In this document: positions 1 to 9,221 of the stretch, piece by piece
Layout of the letters: each line of letters opens with the position of its first letter
Position numbering within the stretch: position 1 is the first letter of the stretch
Assembly: GCA_015075185.1 (NCBI GenBank)
Contig: JABTUW010000003.1
Coordinates: 744,001-808,000 of the forward strand
DNA: 64,000 bases
Direction of reading: 5' to 3'
Source: Anaerolineales bacterium
GTDB taxonomy: Bacteria > Chloroflexota > Anaerolineae > 4572-78 > J111
Made by a program: the position numbers and the translations under genes
Notes under the pieces: generated by a model
Told to the model about the DNA's origin: nothing
Seen by the model: the letters and a program-made list of their open reading frames with translations, nothing else
Databases searched by the model: none

Positions 1-2
1 TC

Positions 3-401
3 GAGTGGCTGCCCCGCCTGGTTGGTCAGAACAAGCAGCAGATCAACTACCGCCATCTGATTGACAGCCTGCTGCGCAAGCCGGGTGGCTTTCGGGATTA
101 CCGTTATCGGGAGAGCCTTTTTCCCAGCGTCGTCTTTCGGCAAGCCTGGGACCAACTCAACCAGTGGTACTCCTGCCGGAAAGCCGACTTGATCTACTTA
201 CGGGTGTTGCGCCTGGCCGCTCACACCCTGGAAAGTGAGGTAGCCGACATCCTCAACCTGTTATTAGATGGTCAAAAGCGCTGGGATGAAACCGACGTCG
301 AGCGGCTCTTACAACCCCAACTGCTGCCTGTGCCGCAGTTGACGCTGCCGCCGATCAATCTGGCTCAGTATGATCGCCTGCTCCAGGAAGTCAACCGATG
401 A
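3..401 (+). CDS. istA: IS21 transposase IstA, C-terminal fragment
   Basis: The frame is open from the window edge and stops at 399-401, leaving about 132 C-terminal residues of a protein that is normally around 500. This part lies behind the DDE catalytic core and is Leu- and Arg-rich, as in the IstA tail. The stop overlaps the start region of the IstB-like gene, the standard istA-istB arrangement. In IS21 elements IstA cuts and joins DNA with help from the AAA+ protein IstB. The call rests on the neighbour and on the terminal repeats at 1245-1283. Confidence 0.75.
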   Translation, partial: EWLPRLVGQNKQQINYRHLIDSLLRKPGGFRDYRYRESLFPSVVFRQAWDQLNQWYSCRKADLIYLRVLRLAAHTLESEVADILNLLLDGQKRWDETDVERLLQPQLLPVPQLTLPPINLAQYDRLLQEVNR

Positions 402-1230
402 CCCCATTGAAGCCCTGGCCCAGCAGTGTAAATTACGGCTGCCGACCATGGCCGAAGTGATCCCGGAAGCGCTGACCTTAGCTGGGCAGCAGGAGTGGTC
501 CCTGGAAAGTTTTCTGCTGTATCTGCTCGAACAGGAAATGACCGGGCGTCAACAGCGCCGGATTGAACGCTTACTGCGCGAGGCCCATCTGCCCGCCGGC
601 AAGACCCTGGCTCACTTTGACCAGAACCGGCTGCCCTTGCGCCTCCGCCGTCAAATCCCTGGCTTGATCCAGGGTGAATTCATCAACCAGGCCGACAATA
701 TTTTGATCTTCGGCCAACCCGGGACTGGAAAAACACATCTTGCGGCAGGGCTTGCCTACGAATGGATCCACCGCGATTACAGTGTCTGGTTTACGCCCAC
801 CTTCAAACTGGTTGATAGCCTGTTGCGAGCCAAACGAGATTACGACCTGGAGCGGGAACTCAAACGACTGGATCGCTTTCAAGTGGTCATCCTCGATGAT
901 ATTGGCTACGTCCAGCAAAGCCGGGAAGAAATGGAAGTTTTATTCACTTTTAGCCGAACGCTATGAACGGCGCAGTGTCGTTATCACCTCCAATCTTGTC
1001 TTTCACAATGGGATCAAATTTTCAAAGATCCCTTGACCACCGCCGCGGCCATTGACCGCGTCGTTCACCACAACCGGATCATCGAATTCGGACCAGAGAT
1101 GACCAGTGTCCGAGCGGAAGAAGCGGCGCGACGACAATTACAAAATTGGGTCAGGCAGGGCCTGACCCTACCTAATCAAATTTATGGCTACCAGTTCCAT
1201 CAAGGTAAGATTTTTCGTGAGGCAACCTAA
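370..1230 (+). pseudogene. istB: IS21 helper ATPase IstB, frameshifted
   Basis: AAA+ ATPase that assists the IstA transposase. A Walker A motif (GQPGTGKTH, about residue 115) and a Walker B motif (VVILDDIGY) are clear, and the expected sensor segment VVITSNL follows. The frame is lost near 950, a T-rich stretch, and restored near 1005. The C-terminal part with the conserved TTAAAIDRVVHH segment is then in the first frame again. The true start is unclear: an ATG at 398 overlapping the istA stop fits the family but is one base out of frame. The two breaks compensate, so an intact gene with sequencing indels is plausible. Confidence 0.85.
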
Positions 1231-1283
1231 AATTATGGGCATTTTAATTGTCGCTGATGGGTATTTCTAATTGTCGCTTGACA

Positions 1284-1864
1284 GAAAAAGCAACTCGCCG
1301 TTTTGATGCGACGGAGCAAACGATTTACCGCGACCTGCGGGCCACGATTATCAAATTGCAGGCTACCTCGCTGCGGGTAGACTACGATTTGCTGGGCGGT
1401 GATCCCACTGTTCGCGTCTCACTTTGACCGCAACGCCAAACGCTATGTCTCCGAATGCCGGCAGTGGCCCCACTTTTTAGACAATTTGAGAGCGGCGCAA
1501 CTGGCGATAGAGTACACATACCGCATCGGCGAGGCGTATGGGGTCAATTACACCGAAGTCAAACATCAAGACCTGTTTGACCGGATATTTGCCGCATTGG
1601 AAGCGCCGCTCGACCCAAACGTGTTACTCCTGGGCAGCGGCAGCGAATGGTGGGAGGTGTTGGGTGTCAGCCGCACGGCCAGCCGAGCGGAGATTGTGAA
1701 TGCTTACCGGGCGCTGGCAAAATCCACCATCCTGATGTGGGAGGCGACCCGACGAGTTCAAGCGGCTGCGGGCTGCGTATGAAACCGCTTTGAAGGAGAG
1801 AGAAATAATAAAGCCGTCATACGTTCTGCTTAAGCTAACAGATAACATAAGAATTGAAAACTGA
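1284..1864 (+). pseudogene. J-domain (DnaJ-like) protein, 5' end lost
   Basis: The reading frame begins at the IS21 tip without a start codon. A helical region of about 115 residues is followed by a C-terminal J domain: WWEVLGVS, then an AYRALAK helix, then the catalytic HPD tripeptide at 1728-1736, then the LRAAYETAL helix. J domains stimulate Hsp70 ATPase activity. Three single-base frame changes occur (about 1400, 1720 and 1750), but each piece translates well, and HPD is seen only after correcting the second. A C-terminal J domain on a longer unknown N-terminal part is common in uncharacterised bacterial co-chaperones. Confidence 0.6.
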
Positions 1865-2009
1865 CGTCAGCTAACAGGAGCATTATTCTGTCCTATCAAC
1901 TCGAAGTATCGCCCATCAACCGTATAGTAACCTGTAACTGGTAACAGAGATTTTAAGAGAGGTTTATCTTCTTCGGGGTATAATTATCGACGTTTCTCCT
2001 ACTTCTGCC
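1865..2009. other. No gene recognised
   Basis: An AT-rich stretch between the J-domain gene and the convergent NACHT gene. No open frame, strong hairpin or known element is seen. Confidence 0.4.
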
Positions 2010-3660
2010 TTAACTTGGCATCTTTGCATGATTAACTTTGCTGAATCTAAAATTACTTCTTTGCTTAAAGAGGTCTGAAAATGCATCTCTCCTGTGCTCA
2101 AAAGGTAGACGCAGTTGACCTGTGGACTGATAATAGGTCTCTGAATAGAGTGAAAGAATAGCATATCCCAAACGTATAGACAGGCGAAAATCAACTTTTT
2201 CGATCAGAATACGACGAACAAAAGGATAGGTGAAATCCTCAAGAATTCCTTGACCTCTGTTTATAACTGATCGGTTACGGCAATAAAATACTCATTGGAA
2301 TCTGAGGATAGGGCTACTGCGAGAGCCATCTCATTTGGAAGTCGAAGTGTTAACTCACGTGGCAACCGTGGAAGCTTGAGATATATACTCAGCCGATAAA
2401 TATTCCTGAATTGATTTATGAGCAAATTCATAAGCCTCAAAACCTGTCTCAATTATTAAACCACTATGAGATTCAATCTCTTGTATTACTTTCTTTACTT
2501 CAGCCTTGGAAGTCCAAATTGATCATAAATATCATAATAGGCCTGTTTAAGGTCCGCAGGGGTAAACTGCTTCCAGATGAAATAAGAGTCAATCGTAAAG
2601 GCTAACGCTTTAAGGAAGTCTTCTTTGCGATCTATATCGAATGAAGCATATCGCGACTCTCTTCTTATTGAACGCTGCTCATCCCACTCCTCTAGAAGAA
2701 GCCTGACAATTTTACGATATACTGTTCGAGGCTTTTCAGGAACTGTACCGGAACGCTCGTAAATGGCACAGAGATGTGCTAAAGTTAGAGGGAGAACTTC
2801 AAGAACCACCATAGGGGTAGAATTATTTTTGCAATAAATCCTCACCCTCTTTTGACCCAACCATTTAGTTGCAAAACTCCGTATCTGTTCGGTGGACAAT
2901 GGTTCAATAGTAATGTAGTAGAATTCTCAAAATTGTAGACAAAGTCAGCTACCCTACAGGTTACTACAACTTGATACCCTTAGAGTGGAGTATTAAATCG
3001 CGCAAATCTTTAACAATTCCTCGCCGATCTTTAAGGGGTACTTCATCTAAACCATCGACAAGTACAATAGCATTGAGGATTCTCAAGCATTGACCGATAA
3101 CCCGAAGCGTGGTTGCATCTTTAGTTTCTTTTGAAATAGGTTCTTTGAAAGCTCCTCATCGAAATGTATGCTCACACCTAATGTGCTAAGAATTGTAGCC
3201 AATACTGATGATTCACTAAGATCACGAAGACGGATAAGAATAGGTGTTCTACTTTCTTGAGACCGAGAAACCAATTTGAAAGCGTCAAGAGCAAGACGCT
3301 TGAGGGAAGTAGTTTTCCGGCTCCAGGATCACCTAAAATAACAATATTCCCAGTATAATGAAGAAGATCAGTTACCTTAAGTGGTCTAGACATTGATATA
3401 TGTTTTCGTGTTGGAATAGGGCCAAGGGTAAGATCGAGATCTTCAAAATGATCCATTAATCTTTTTGATTTTCTAAGATCCTGAAAAGAAATTTCCACTG
3501 CCCAGCGACTAACCATCTAAGATGATGCTCAACAGCCGTTCTGGCTTCTTTTTGTGTCTACTCTTATAGAGCCTGTACGGCCAAGACCAATCTTTTTCCA
3601 GCGCATCAGCCGCTATATCGATTATCTCTTAATTACACTCTCTCCGATTATCTCCAACAT
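2010..3660 (-). pseudogene. NACHT-domain STAND NTPase, frameshifted
   Basis: An NLR-like nucleotide-binding protein of about 550 residues; bacterial NACHT proteins include antiphage immune receptors. The start at 3660 has an AAAGGA Shine-Dalgarno. Seen in order: a Walker A (GDPGAGK, encoded at 3313-3333), a segment ending in PILIRLRDLSE, the NACHT Walker B with its acidic extension (LVDGLDEV, near 3035-3060), the helical region with ATKWLGQKRVRIYCKN, and the family-typical FAHKSIQEYLSAEY motif near 2400-2460. A short C-terminal sensor-like part follows. At least five frame breaks are present. Neighbours encode a TPR-like protein and an effector-associated-domain-like protein, which fits a conflict locus. 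Confidence 0.75.
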
Positions 3661-3719
3661 GAGAGGTCCTTTCTCGGATAAATTAATTTTTTAAGTTGGA
3701 TAAAGTGAACAGCCTCGCC

Positions 3720-3744
3720 GCCCAACGCCTCCGGCATAACCCGC
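3720..3744 (-). repeat. attC-like 3' arm (solitary)
   Basis: Read leftward, this 25-bp arm carries GCCGGAGGCGTTGGGC. It closely resembles the 3' arm of the complete attC-like sites at 26151 and 28156 and ends in a canonical R' box GTTGGGC. No matching 5' arm is found in the next 150 bp upstream, so this is a truncated or recombined site. It lies just before the NACHT start, where a cassette boundary would fall. Confidence 0.4.
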
Positions 3745-3799
3745 TTGACAGATAGGTACAGAGCGTCAATAAGAAGTGATTTTGAAAGGTAGATTAACC

Positions 3800-4640
3800 C
3801 CCATTTTGCGAAGAATAGCCGATTACTTTATCGGGAATTTGAATCACCAACTCACGAACTTTTGAAGAGTCGGAGTCTGTAACCTACTTTCTATATCCAA
3901 AGCACGTCTTGCATTTATATAAGCATTTTGTAAGTCATCATTTTTCAGCTGTTGGACGGCAATTTCATAAAATATCCTAGAATTCATTAATGCACTTTGC
4001 TGAGAATTTGAGAGTTTATCTTATGTTGTTCAACCATAGTAACAAAAACGTCAAGAATTAGCTTTTGCGCAGTCTCTATCGTCTTTCTCTGATTTGTATA
4101 TAAAAGCCAGTAATTATAGTTACATTCTAACTGGCACTCTATCCAGTCATTTTCTTCGCAATTTCCATAGCCTCATCAAAATATCTTTGGCATCCTTAAA
4201 ATTTAACCTGCGAATTTCCAATGTTCCTAATTCATTAAGTACTTGAAGTTGTGCTCGCTCATCTTTTAGATTTTTGTATTCTTCGTTTGCTTTCGATAAA
4301 TATTCTGCTGCTTCATCTATATATCCGTCTCTGAAATTTCCATAATCCTTTTGCACGATAATGTCTAGCCTCAACCTGAGCTTTGAGAGAAGCTTGGTGA
4401 TTTGTTCTACAACGGCATCAAGATGATTGACCCACTGCTTCATTATGTCGATTCTATCTCTGAGAAACTCAATTGCAATAATTTCACAAGCGAAGTTTGC
4501 AGCTTCGGACCACTGCTGTTGCGATTTTTTCAAAATGTATCCCCAAGCACTCCACTGAGTTAGATCATCCCATCTTCCTGTAGTATATTGAAATTTATAA
4601 CAAGCTTTAATTAGCCGAGGGCTGGTCATAAATATTAGGC
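3800..4640 (-). pseudogene. TPR-like helical protein, 5' end replaced by an IS
   Basis: Translation of three consecutive frames gives an alpha-helical protein with tetratricopeptide character: one repeat pair includes YIDEAAEYLSKANEEYKNLK and another LQNAYINARRALDIE. The 5' part is fused out of frame to the end of the transposase gene at 4607-4760, so an insertion truncated it. In STAND loci TPR proteins or domains usually act as the ligand-sensing superstructure. It may be the second half of the gene whose first part is at 5713-6114, but the joint cannot be proved. Confidence 0.45.
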
Positions 4641-5616
4641 AGCCCGATGAAAGCTTTGAGACCGACACGGAGTTCAAGGCCGGTTGGAAACGGTACAACA
4701 AAGCGAGTTGATACAAGAAAATAGCACCCAAAGCAAAACGGCGGGTCGCCACCAGCCTTTGGTCGGCACGGGTTGGTGGGCTTCAAAATACTTTTAAACT
4801 GCTCATTGAAGTTTTCAATGGCCAGGGAGCGGGTCTTGTGCAGAATTCGCCGGACTTCAACCCCGTCATCACGATGGGGATAAGGCCCGCCGGTGGGGGG
4901 TGATGACCCAGCAGCGGTTGTGGGCACAGAGGTCTTCTAACTCAGGGTCATATGGTAGTGCTGATCGCCCAACAGGAAGCGCAGGTCAGGCGGGAGGTCA
5001 GGGACCAGGGCGAAGGCAATTTCATTATCGGCGGCATTGGCCGGGGTCAGATCAGCAGCCAAGGGGATCCACACGGCGGCAGCCGTACAGACCAGATGCA
5101 GTTTCCAGCCATAGACCCAGCCGTGCCAGCCGGATTTGGTCCAGTGGGCTTCGGTATCAATCGAAGAATGGGGTATCACCCCGCTTCCCGATCTTTCTTA
5201 TGCCAGACCCGCCCGCAGCCCGCAAAACGGTGCTATCAATGGCAGCGGCGCGGGCGCACCCGGCCCACGGCTCAATTAGGGTCGCCAGATACCGCCCCAG
5301 ACAAGCAATCTGAGCCGGTAAAGCAGCAGGAATAGTCATAAGCGTCGCTCCCAAGTCCGACGACTGGGAAAACGCCCGTTCTCGTCGGTGAGCATTGCCC
5401 GCAGGCAGATCATTTCGGGGGTCGGTTCGGCTAAAACCGCCAAGAATTCATTGGCTTTGTGAAGGCGTTTTAACCATCATTATCACCAAGGCTTGCAGAA
5501 AGAGCTGGTCGGGATACACCCACGGGCGACCCCGGCCCGTTTCGCTGGCGGGGCGGCAGTGGAATGAGACAAACTAACTGAACCAATATGACCAACAGAC
5601 TTTCTTGTGCTATCAT
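4607..5616 (-). pseudogene. DDE transposase (IS4/IS5-like), frameshifted
   Basis: Assembled from four frame segments. The start at 5616 has a GGAGG Shine-Dalgarno. The protein shows a GRGRPWVYPDQLFLQAL segment typical of these transposases, the first catalytic Asp in AAIDSTVLRA, the second in LLGDQHYH, and the catalytic Glu region SLAIENFNEQFK. It is the transposase of an insertion sequence that split the adjacent accessory gene or genes. The exact family and terminal inverted repeats were not resolved. Confidence 0.7.
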
Positions 5617-5712
5617 TGGCTAACCTCCGTATCAGTTGTGTGGCAACTTCATCTACGGAGGTAGCCGCGCTATACAAACTTTGCGCGCTTATTATTTATG
5701 ACCACGCCTCAA

Positions 5713-6114
5713 TTAGCCGATAAAGTAATTCACCTGCCTCATTATTCTTTGTCTCCACTCAAGATGCTGACTAGGTTCTCGCCATTTAACTCCACAGATT
5801 TCGGCAAGTAAAAAGGTTGTGGCAGAGACACCTTGATAATCTAATTTCATACGAGAAAAATCCTGCATTTGACCATCGCCAAATCTTTCAACTAGTTCTA
5901 CATAGTTTAATGCCTTTAAACGTGTTTCGTTTGTGCGAAGGTACAGAAGGAGGCAAGAATTTTCTTTAGGATCTGACTGCTTGGGGAAAGGATTCTTCAG
6001 CTCTCGTGCTTTCAAAAAACATAACTTACTACGACCACGAGAAAAATTGTTATTGAAAGCAGCAAATTGATACTCCGAAGGCCAACTTGTATTGTTAAAA
6101 TCAAAAAGCACCAA
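5713..6114 (-). CDS. Hypothetical protein
   Basis: A 133-residue protein rich in Arg, Asn and aromatic residues, with no motif recognised. The stop lies within 100 bp of the insertion sequence downstream, so the C-terminus may be truncated, and the TPR-like segment beyond the insertion could be its continuation. It lies between the small effector-associated-domain-like gene and the IS, in the same orientation, and so belongs to the putative immune locus. Confidence 0.45.
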   Translation of the reverse strand: MVLFDFNNTSWPSEYQFAAFNNNFSRGRSKLCFLKARELKNPFPKQSDPKENSCLLLYLRTNETRLKALNYVELVERFGDGQMQDFSRMKLDYQGVSATTFLLAEICGVKWREPSQHLEWRQRIMRQVNYFIG

Positions 6115-6227
6115 TTAAAAGAGAACCCCAAATAGGAGCAATTCATTCTTTATTTTGTTAAACGGTACTTTGTTAAAAATTCCCACATAATGACATCCCT
6201 TTGAGAATAGTATTATCATTTTGGGCT

Positions 6228-6590
6228 TTAATTCTTTCCCCCTATGGTAATATCTCCAGAAGCAGTTGAACCAGAAATATTACCAGAGACGTTCCCTATA
6301 TTAACGCTTCCCCATGTGACGATATTTACATCGGATTTTTGAATATAAGCTTCATAATGTGCGTATCGCTGGGGATTCATCTCTTTAACAGCTTGAAGTA
6401 ACTGCTCAAATTTTGATTGACGTTCGCAGTAATCTATTAGAGTTTGAATCCTTTGGCCTTTGCTCATAGACTCCGCCATACGGTCATAAACTGGACGAAA
6501 ATAGTCATAACATAATTCATTTAGCATCGCATCATCTAAAGAATCAGATAAAAGTTGCCGAATAGCTGAAAAATCATACTTTGATGTCAT
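6228..6590 (-). CDS. Effector-associated-domain-like small protein
   Basis: A 120-residue protein; the start at 6590 is chosen for the AAAGGAACG Shine-Dalgarno just upstream. The first ~75 residues form a compact helical domain (FSAIRQLLSDSLDDAMLNEL, then LIDYCERQSKFEQLLQAV) with the spacing of death-like effector-associated domains, which recruit STAND NTPases to effectors through homotypic contacts. The tail is Gly/Ser/Asn-rich with repeated GNVSG/GNISG/GDITIGG units, as seen in some conflict-system adaptors. The domain call is by pattern only. Confidence 0.5.
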   Translation of the reverse strand: MTSKYDFSAIRQLLSDSLDDAMLNELCYDYFRPVYDRMAESMSKGQRIQTLIDYCERQSKFEQLLQAVKEMNPQRYAHYEAYIQKSDVNIVTWGSVNIGNVSGNISGSTASGDITIGGKN

Positions 6591-6769
6591 CTTTCGTTCC
6601 TTTATTTTTGTTCCCTGTTGAGGTATTTTATCCTCAATTACTATAGAATTTAGCAAGCCTTATGTTTATTTCAGCGACCCAAAAACTTGTAGATTGCTGT
6701 TTCCGTCTGAAATCTTACTCGGAACTTTCCGCCCTAAGTCTTATGGCCCAAACTTCTTCATATGCGTCA
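6591..6769. other. No gene recognised
   Basis: An AT-rich upstream region of the leftward adaptor gene and the far side of the structured-RNA terminator. No supported gene. Confidence 0.4.
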
Positions 6770-6774
6770 TTAAA

Positions 6775-6893
6775 CAATAAGCGCCGCTCTTTGACCAGGC
6801 GGCGCAAATATGCTACCATGCACGATACAAACCGGCTTGGGTGCACATTCACCTGATCCGGGCCAAGCCCCGTTGCAGCGGGGCTTTTTCATT
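6775..6893 (-). ncRNA. Putative structured small RNA, left copy
   Basis: Transcribed leftward from the promoter at 6900-6928. The predicted RNA of ~115 nt begins with a GC hairpin (AGCCCCGCTGCAACGGGGCT). It continues with a conserved CCGGATCAGGTGA element inside a GGCTTGG...CCAAGCC stem, then a conserved ATGGTAGCAT segment. It ends in an intrinsic terminator with arms GCGCCGC/GCGGCGC at 6781-6805 followed by T-rich DNA. A diverged copy in opposite orientation lies at 45038-45151. Hairpin sequences differ between copies while pairing is kept, which supports a functional RNA. I do not recognise the class. Confidence 0.6.
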
Positions 6894-6899
6894 GTCAGT

Positions 6900-6928
6900 A
6901 TAATAACATAACTTGGCTCAATTGACAA
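6900..6928 (-). promoter_or_regulatory. Sigma70-type promoter of the left small RNA
   Basis: Read leftward: -35 TTGTCA, a 17-bp spacer, and -10 TATTAT. The right copy has the same -35 and the same spacing with -10 TATACT. Confidence 0.65.
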
Positions 6929-6938
6929 TCATCATTAC

Positions 6939-6969
6939 AAAAGTCCCCTTCCGCGTGGAAGGGGACTTT
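6939..6969 (-). terminator. Intrinsic terminator after the Sak4-like gene
   Basis: A hairpin with arms AAAGTCCCCTTCC and GGAAGGGGACTTT around a CGCG-type loop, just downstream of the gene ending at 6979. The same TTCC-NCG-GGAA apex recurs at 11462, 29347 and 44971. Confidence 0.75.
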
Positions 6970-6978
6970 CCATAATTA

Positions 6979-8151
6979 TTATAAGTTAGCGTAGGCAGCG
7001 CCGCCGCTGTTGCCAACCGGGCCGGGAACGCCCGGCAAGGTTTCCTGAGTGGCCTCAACCGAAGCTTCAGCCTGCACCTTGCTGTCCAGATAAGCCTCAA
7101 TGAGCTTCTGGACTTTGGCCTCGGTGTACTCCTTCAGCTTGACGGTTAGCTCGCCCAGATTCCGCCCACCGGTCTCGCGATAGGCTTCGGCAATTTTATC
7201 ATAGGCGTTGAGCGCGTGATTGGCTGCGCCGTTGACGCCCGGATCACCATTCTTTTTGGTGGGTTGGGCCGCCGGATCGCCGAAGGCGTAGAATTTGATC
7301 TCGTCCACCACCTGAAAGTAGTTGATCATCTCCCGCACGGCGTTCTGTCGGAACTGTGCCCCCTTGTCAGGGAACGGCTTATTCAGACCGAACTCGGCCC
7401 AACCTTTGGGTTCTTCCACCGGCGGCTCGGCCTCGTACAGGTAGCGCATGATCCGCTGCGGCATCGTGCGGAACATACCGCCTTCGGTGTCCCGCAGCAG
7501 GCGCGGCTTCATCCCCGGCCGCTCGCGGCACTCGCGGATGACCACGTAGTAACCCCGGTCATCCTTGCCGGTTTCCAGCTTGATGTTATAGGCCAGCTTC
7601 CAGCGGGCTTCTTCGGTGTCGGAGATGGATTCCCGTTCCTCTTTCTTTTGGAGGTTCTGATGATCGCTCTTGTCGTAGACGTGGGTGATGACGATGGCCG
7701 GCAGGTTGACCGCCATGATGATGGTCACGACGTTCATCATGGTCACCGCTTTCAGGGCGTGACCACTGGACCCCTGGCCGGTCATGCCTTTGAGCTGGTT
7801 GCTCGTGGCCGCCTGGCGGTAGATGTGGGTCACGGTATCCACGCTGAACAGACCGACCTCGGTAAAGACTTTGGCCCGCAGGTCGGCGTTGATTTCGTCC
7901 TGAACCGCCGACACGTCGAGCGGGTTGGCCGCCGGGGCCAGGGTATGCTCGGTCCCGATGACCTGGGCGTACTCGTGTTCCCGGCCATCCGTCGGCCAGA
8001 CGTAGACCTTTTTCTTGCCGGTCAGGCTGTTCAACCAGAGGGCGAACGAGATGGCCAACTGGGTTTTGCCGGTTTCGGGCCGGCCGGTGCAGTGAATGAT
8101 CGGCTTGGGATACTTGCCGCCGATGGGCAGGGCTGAGACTTGTCGAGCCAT
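6979..8151 (-). CDS. RecA-fold NTPase, Sak4-like phage recombination protein
   Basis: A 390-residue protein with an N-terminal P-loop (GRPETGKTQLA, about residue 24-34), a Walker B-like LFSVDTVTHI segment, and a hydrophobic AIVITHVYDKSD strand. This is the layout of the AAA_24/Sak4 group of single-strand annealing or recombinase-like proteins in phage early modules. The last ~130 residues are not recognised. It is the most distal gene of the leftward early block and is closed by a strong terminator. An SSB is encoded in the same orientation upstream, the usual partner of Sak4. Confidence 0.7.
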   Translation of the reverse strand: MARQVSALPIGGKYPKPIIHCTGRPETGKTQLAISFALWLNSLTGKKKVYVWPTDGREHEYAQVIGTEHTLAPAANPLDVSAVQDEINADLRAKVFTEVGLFSVDTVTHIYRQAATSNQLKGMTGQGSSGHALKAVTMMNVVTIIMAVNLPAIVITHVYDKSDHQNLQKKEERESISDTEEARWKLAYNIKLETGKDDRGYYVVIRECRERPGMKPRLLRDTEGGMFRTMPQRIMRYLYEAEPPVEEPKGWAEFGLNKPFPDKGAQFRQNAVREMINYFQVVDEIKFYAFGDPAAQPTKKNGDPGVNGAANHALNAYDKIAEAYRETGGRNLGELTVKLKEYTEAKVQKLIEAYLDSKVQAEASVEATQETLPGVPGPVGNSGGAAYANL

Positions 8152-8186
8152 TTAAGTTACTCCTTCGTTATGGGTTTTAGGGAAAA

Positions 8187-8543
8187 TTACTCGTCGTCCC
8201 CCTGCGGGGACTCCGAAGCGTCGCCGGTGTTGGCGACTTCAGTGACTTTGGTTTCGATGCCGAAGAGATCGTCCATCTCGTCCTGAATCTCCTCGATCAG
8301 TTCGGGGAGCTGCTGGACTTCTTCCCGCGGCGGGGCGATGTAGCCGCCCTGGTTCAAGAGCCAGGCGTCTACTTCCGGCTGGATTTCGCCCTTGAGCTGC
8401 TTGATGCACATATCGGGGATATCGCCGGGTTCGAGTTCGACGGTGAAGCCGATTCGCGCCCAGGTCGAGGCGGCATTGCCGTGTTCGTCCACGATACGCC
8501 GCTCCTCTTTGGACAGGGAGACTTCGAGGGTTTTGATGATCAT
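8187..8543 (-). CDS. Hypothetical acidic protein
   Basis: 118 residues, strongly acidic toward the C-terminus, with an N-terminal strand-rich segment (IKTLEVSLSKEERRIV). It lies directly upstream of the Sak4-like gene, with a Shine-Dalgarno (AGGAGG) before the start at 8543, and probably shares its transcript. No family recognised. Confidence 0.7.
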   Translation of the reverse strand: MIIKTLEVSLSKEERRIVDEHGNAASTWARIGFTVELEPGDIPDMCIKQLKGEIQPEVDAWLLNQGGYIAPPREEVQQLPELIEEIQDEMDDLFGIETKVTEVANTGDASESPQGDDE

Positions 8544-8552
8544 TGGGCCTCC

Positions 8553-9051
8553 TTATTTTGATGGTTTGAATTTATATTGCTGGCAGGGCTTCTTAGCCCG
8601 TTTTGGCTTTTGTTCCTCGATCAATTTGATTGCTTCGAGCAGCGAGGTAAAACGCCATTCGCTGTTGATGATGTAGCCGCTCTTGAGTCCTTTGGGGAAC
8701 TCCTTTTTGCCTTTTTCCAGGGTCATCCCGGCCTGTTGAAACAGGGCCTGGGCAATGGCAAGGTCAGGCGGTGGCCGTCATTCCAGTAATGGCGGGGGTG
8801 TAGCGGCGGGGCCGGCACTCACGGCGGTAGTTGCTCCACAAATCGGCCTCCTTGATGAAGTGGCTGGCCTCGTTGACCCGTTCAGAGCAGGCTTTGCGAT
8901 CCACGCAGACGTAGACGTTGACCTGGCGGGGGGTCGTTAGACCCTCGTTCCAGATGGTGAGGGACTCTTTCAGGCGCAGGTTCTCGGTTGCCTGGCGCGC
9001 GCTCGCAGCGCCGGATCGTGGTCGTGATTGTCGTTGAGGTCATAAGGTCAT
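8553..9051 (-). pseudogene. Hypothetical early protein, frameshifted
   Basis: Several frame pieces read as one protein of ~165 residues: an Asp/His-rich start, a central TIWNEGL...VYVCVDRKACSE segment, and a Lys-rich C-terminus containing SEWRFTSLLEAIKLIEE. Breaks near 9000 and 8770 are single-base changes. It sits between the terminator at 9077 and the gene at 8187-8543. No family recognised. Confidence 0.5.
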
Positions 9052-9076
9052 CTCTGGTGTCGGATAAAACAAAACA

Positions 9077-9105
9077 CGCGGAGCAGCCACTAAGGCCGCT
9101 CCGCG
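9077..9105 (-). terminator. Intrinsic terminator
   Basis: Stem CGCGGAGC/GCTCCGCG with a 13-nt loop, followed in the leftward direction by a T-rich run. It closes the gene ending at 9222. Confidence 0.65.
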
Positions 9106-9172
9106 CGTTCTTCGCTCTGGAGCTAAATCAGGTAGAACAGGTCGGTGTTCTGGATACGATTGTTTCTATTAT

Positions 9173-9187
9173 TTCCCCAATTGGGAA
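9173..9187. repeat. Backbone palindrome copy 1
   Basis: TTCCCCAATTGGGAA, one G short of the consensus TTCCCCAATTGGGGAA. It lies in the gap between the gene ending at 9222 and the gene starting at 9051. Confidence 0.8.
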
Positions 9188-9221
9188 ATTTTTGCACCCC
9201 AGAAGTTAGGGGTTTTGAAAG

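Larger units (their letters stand above)
1..1283 (+). mobile_element. IS21-family element, right part
   Basis: An istA fragment and an istB gene run rightward and are followed by two spaced copies of TAATTGTCGCT (1245-1255 and 1268-1278), the second ending in TTGACA at 1283. Multiple short terminal repeats just inside the tip are typical of IS21 ends. The left end lies outside the window. Directly after the tip a J-domain reading frame begins without a start codon, so the element appears to have landed in that gene. Confidence 0.8.

Noticed and set aside
6775..6893. Left structured RNA as an attC site
   Set aside because: It has its own promoter and terminator, lacks R boxes at its ends, and its inner hairpins do not form one long bulged stem.
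7216..8136. 306-codon rightward open frame opposite the Sak4-like gene
   Set aside because: It is antisense to a gene with clear P-loop motifs and is a composition shadow rich in Gly, Val, Asp and His.
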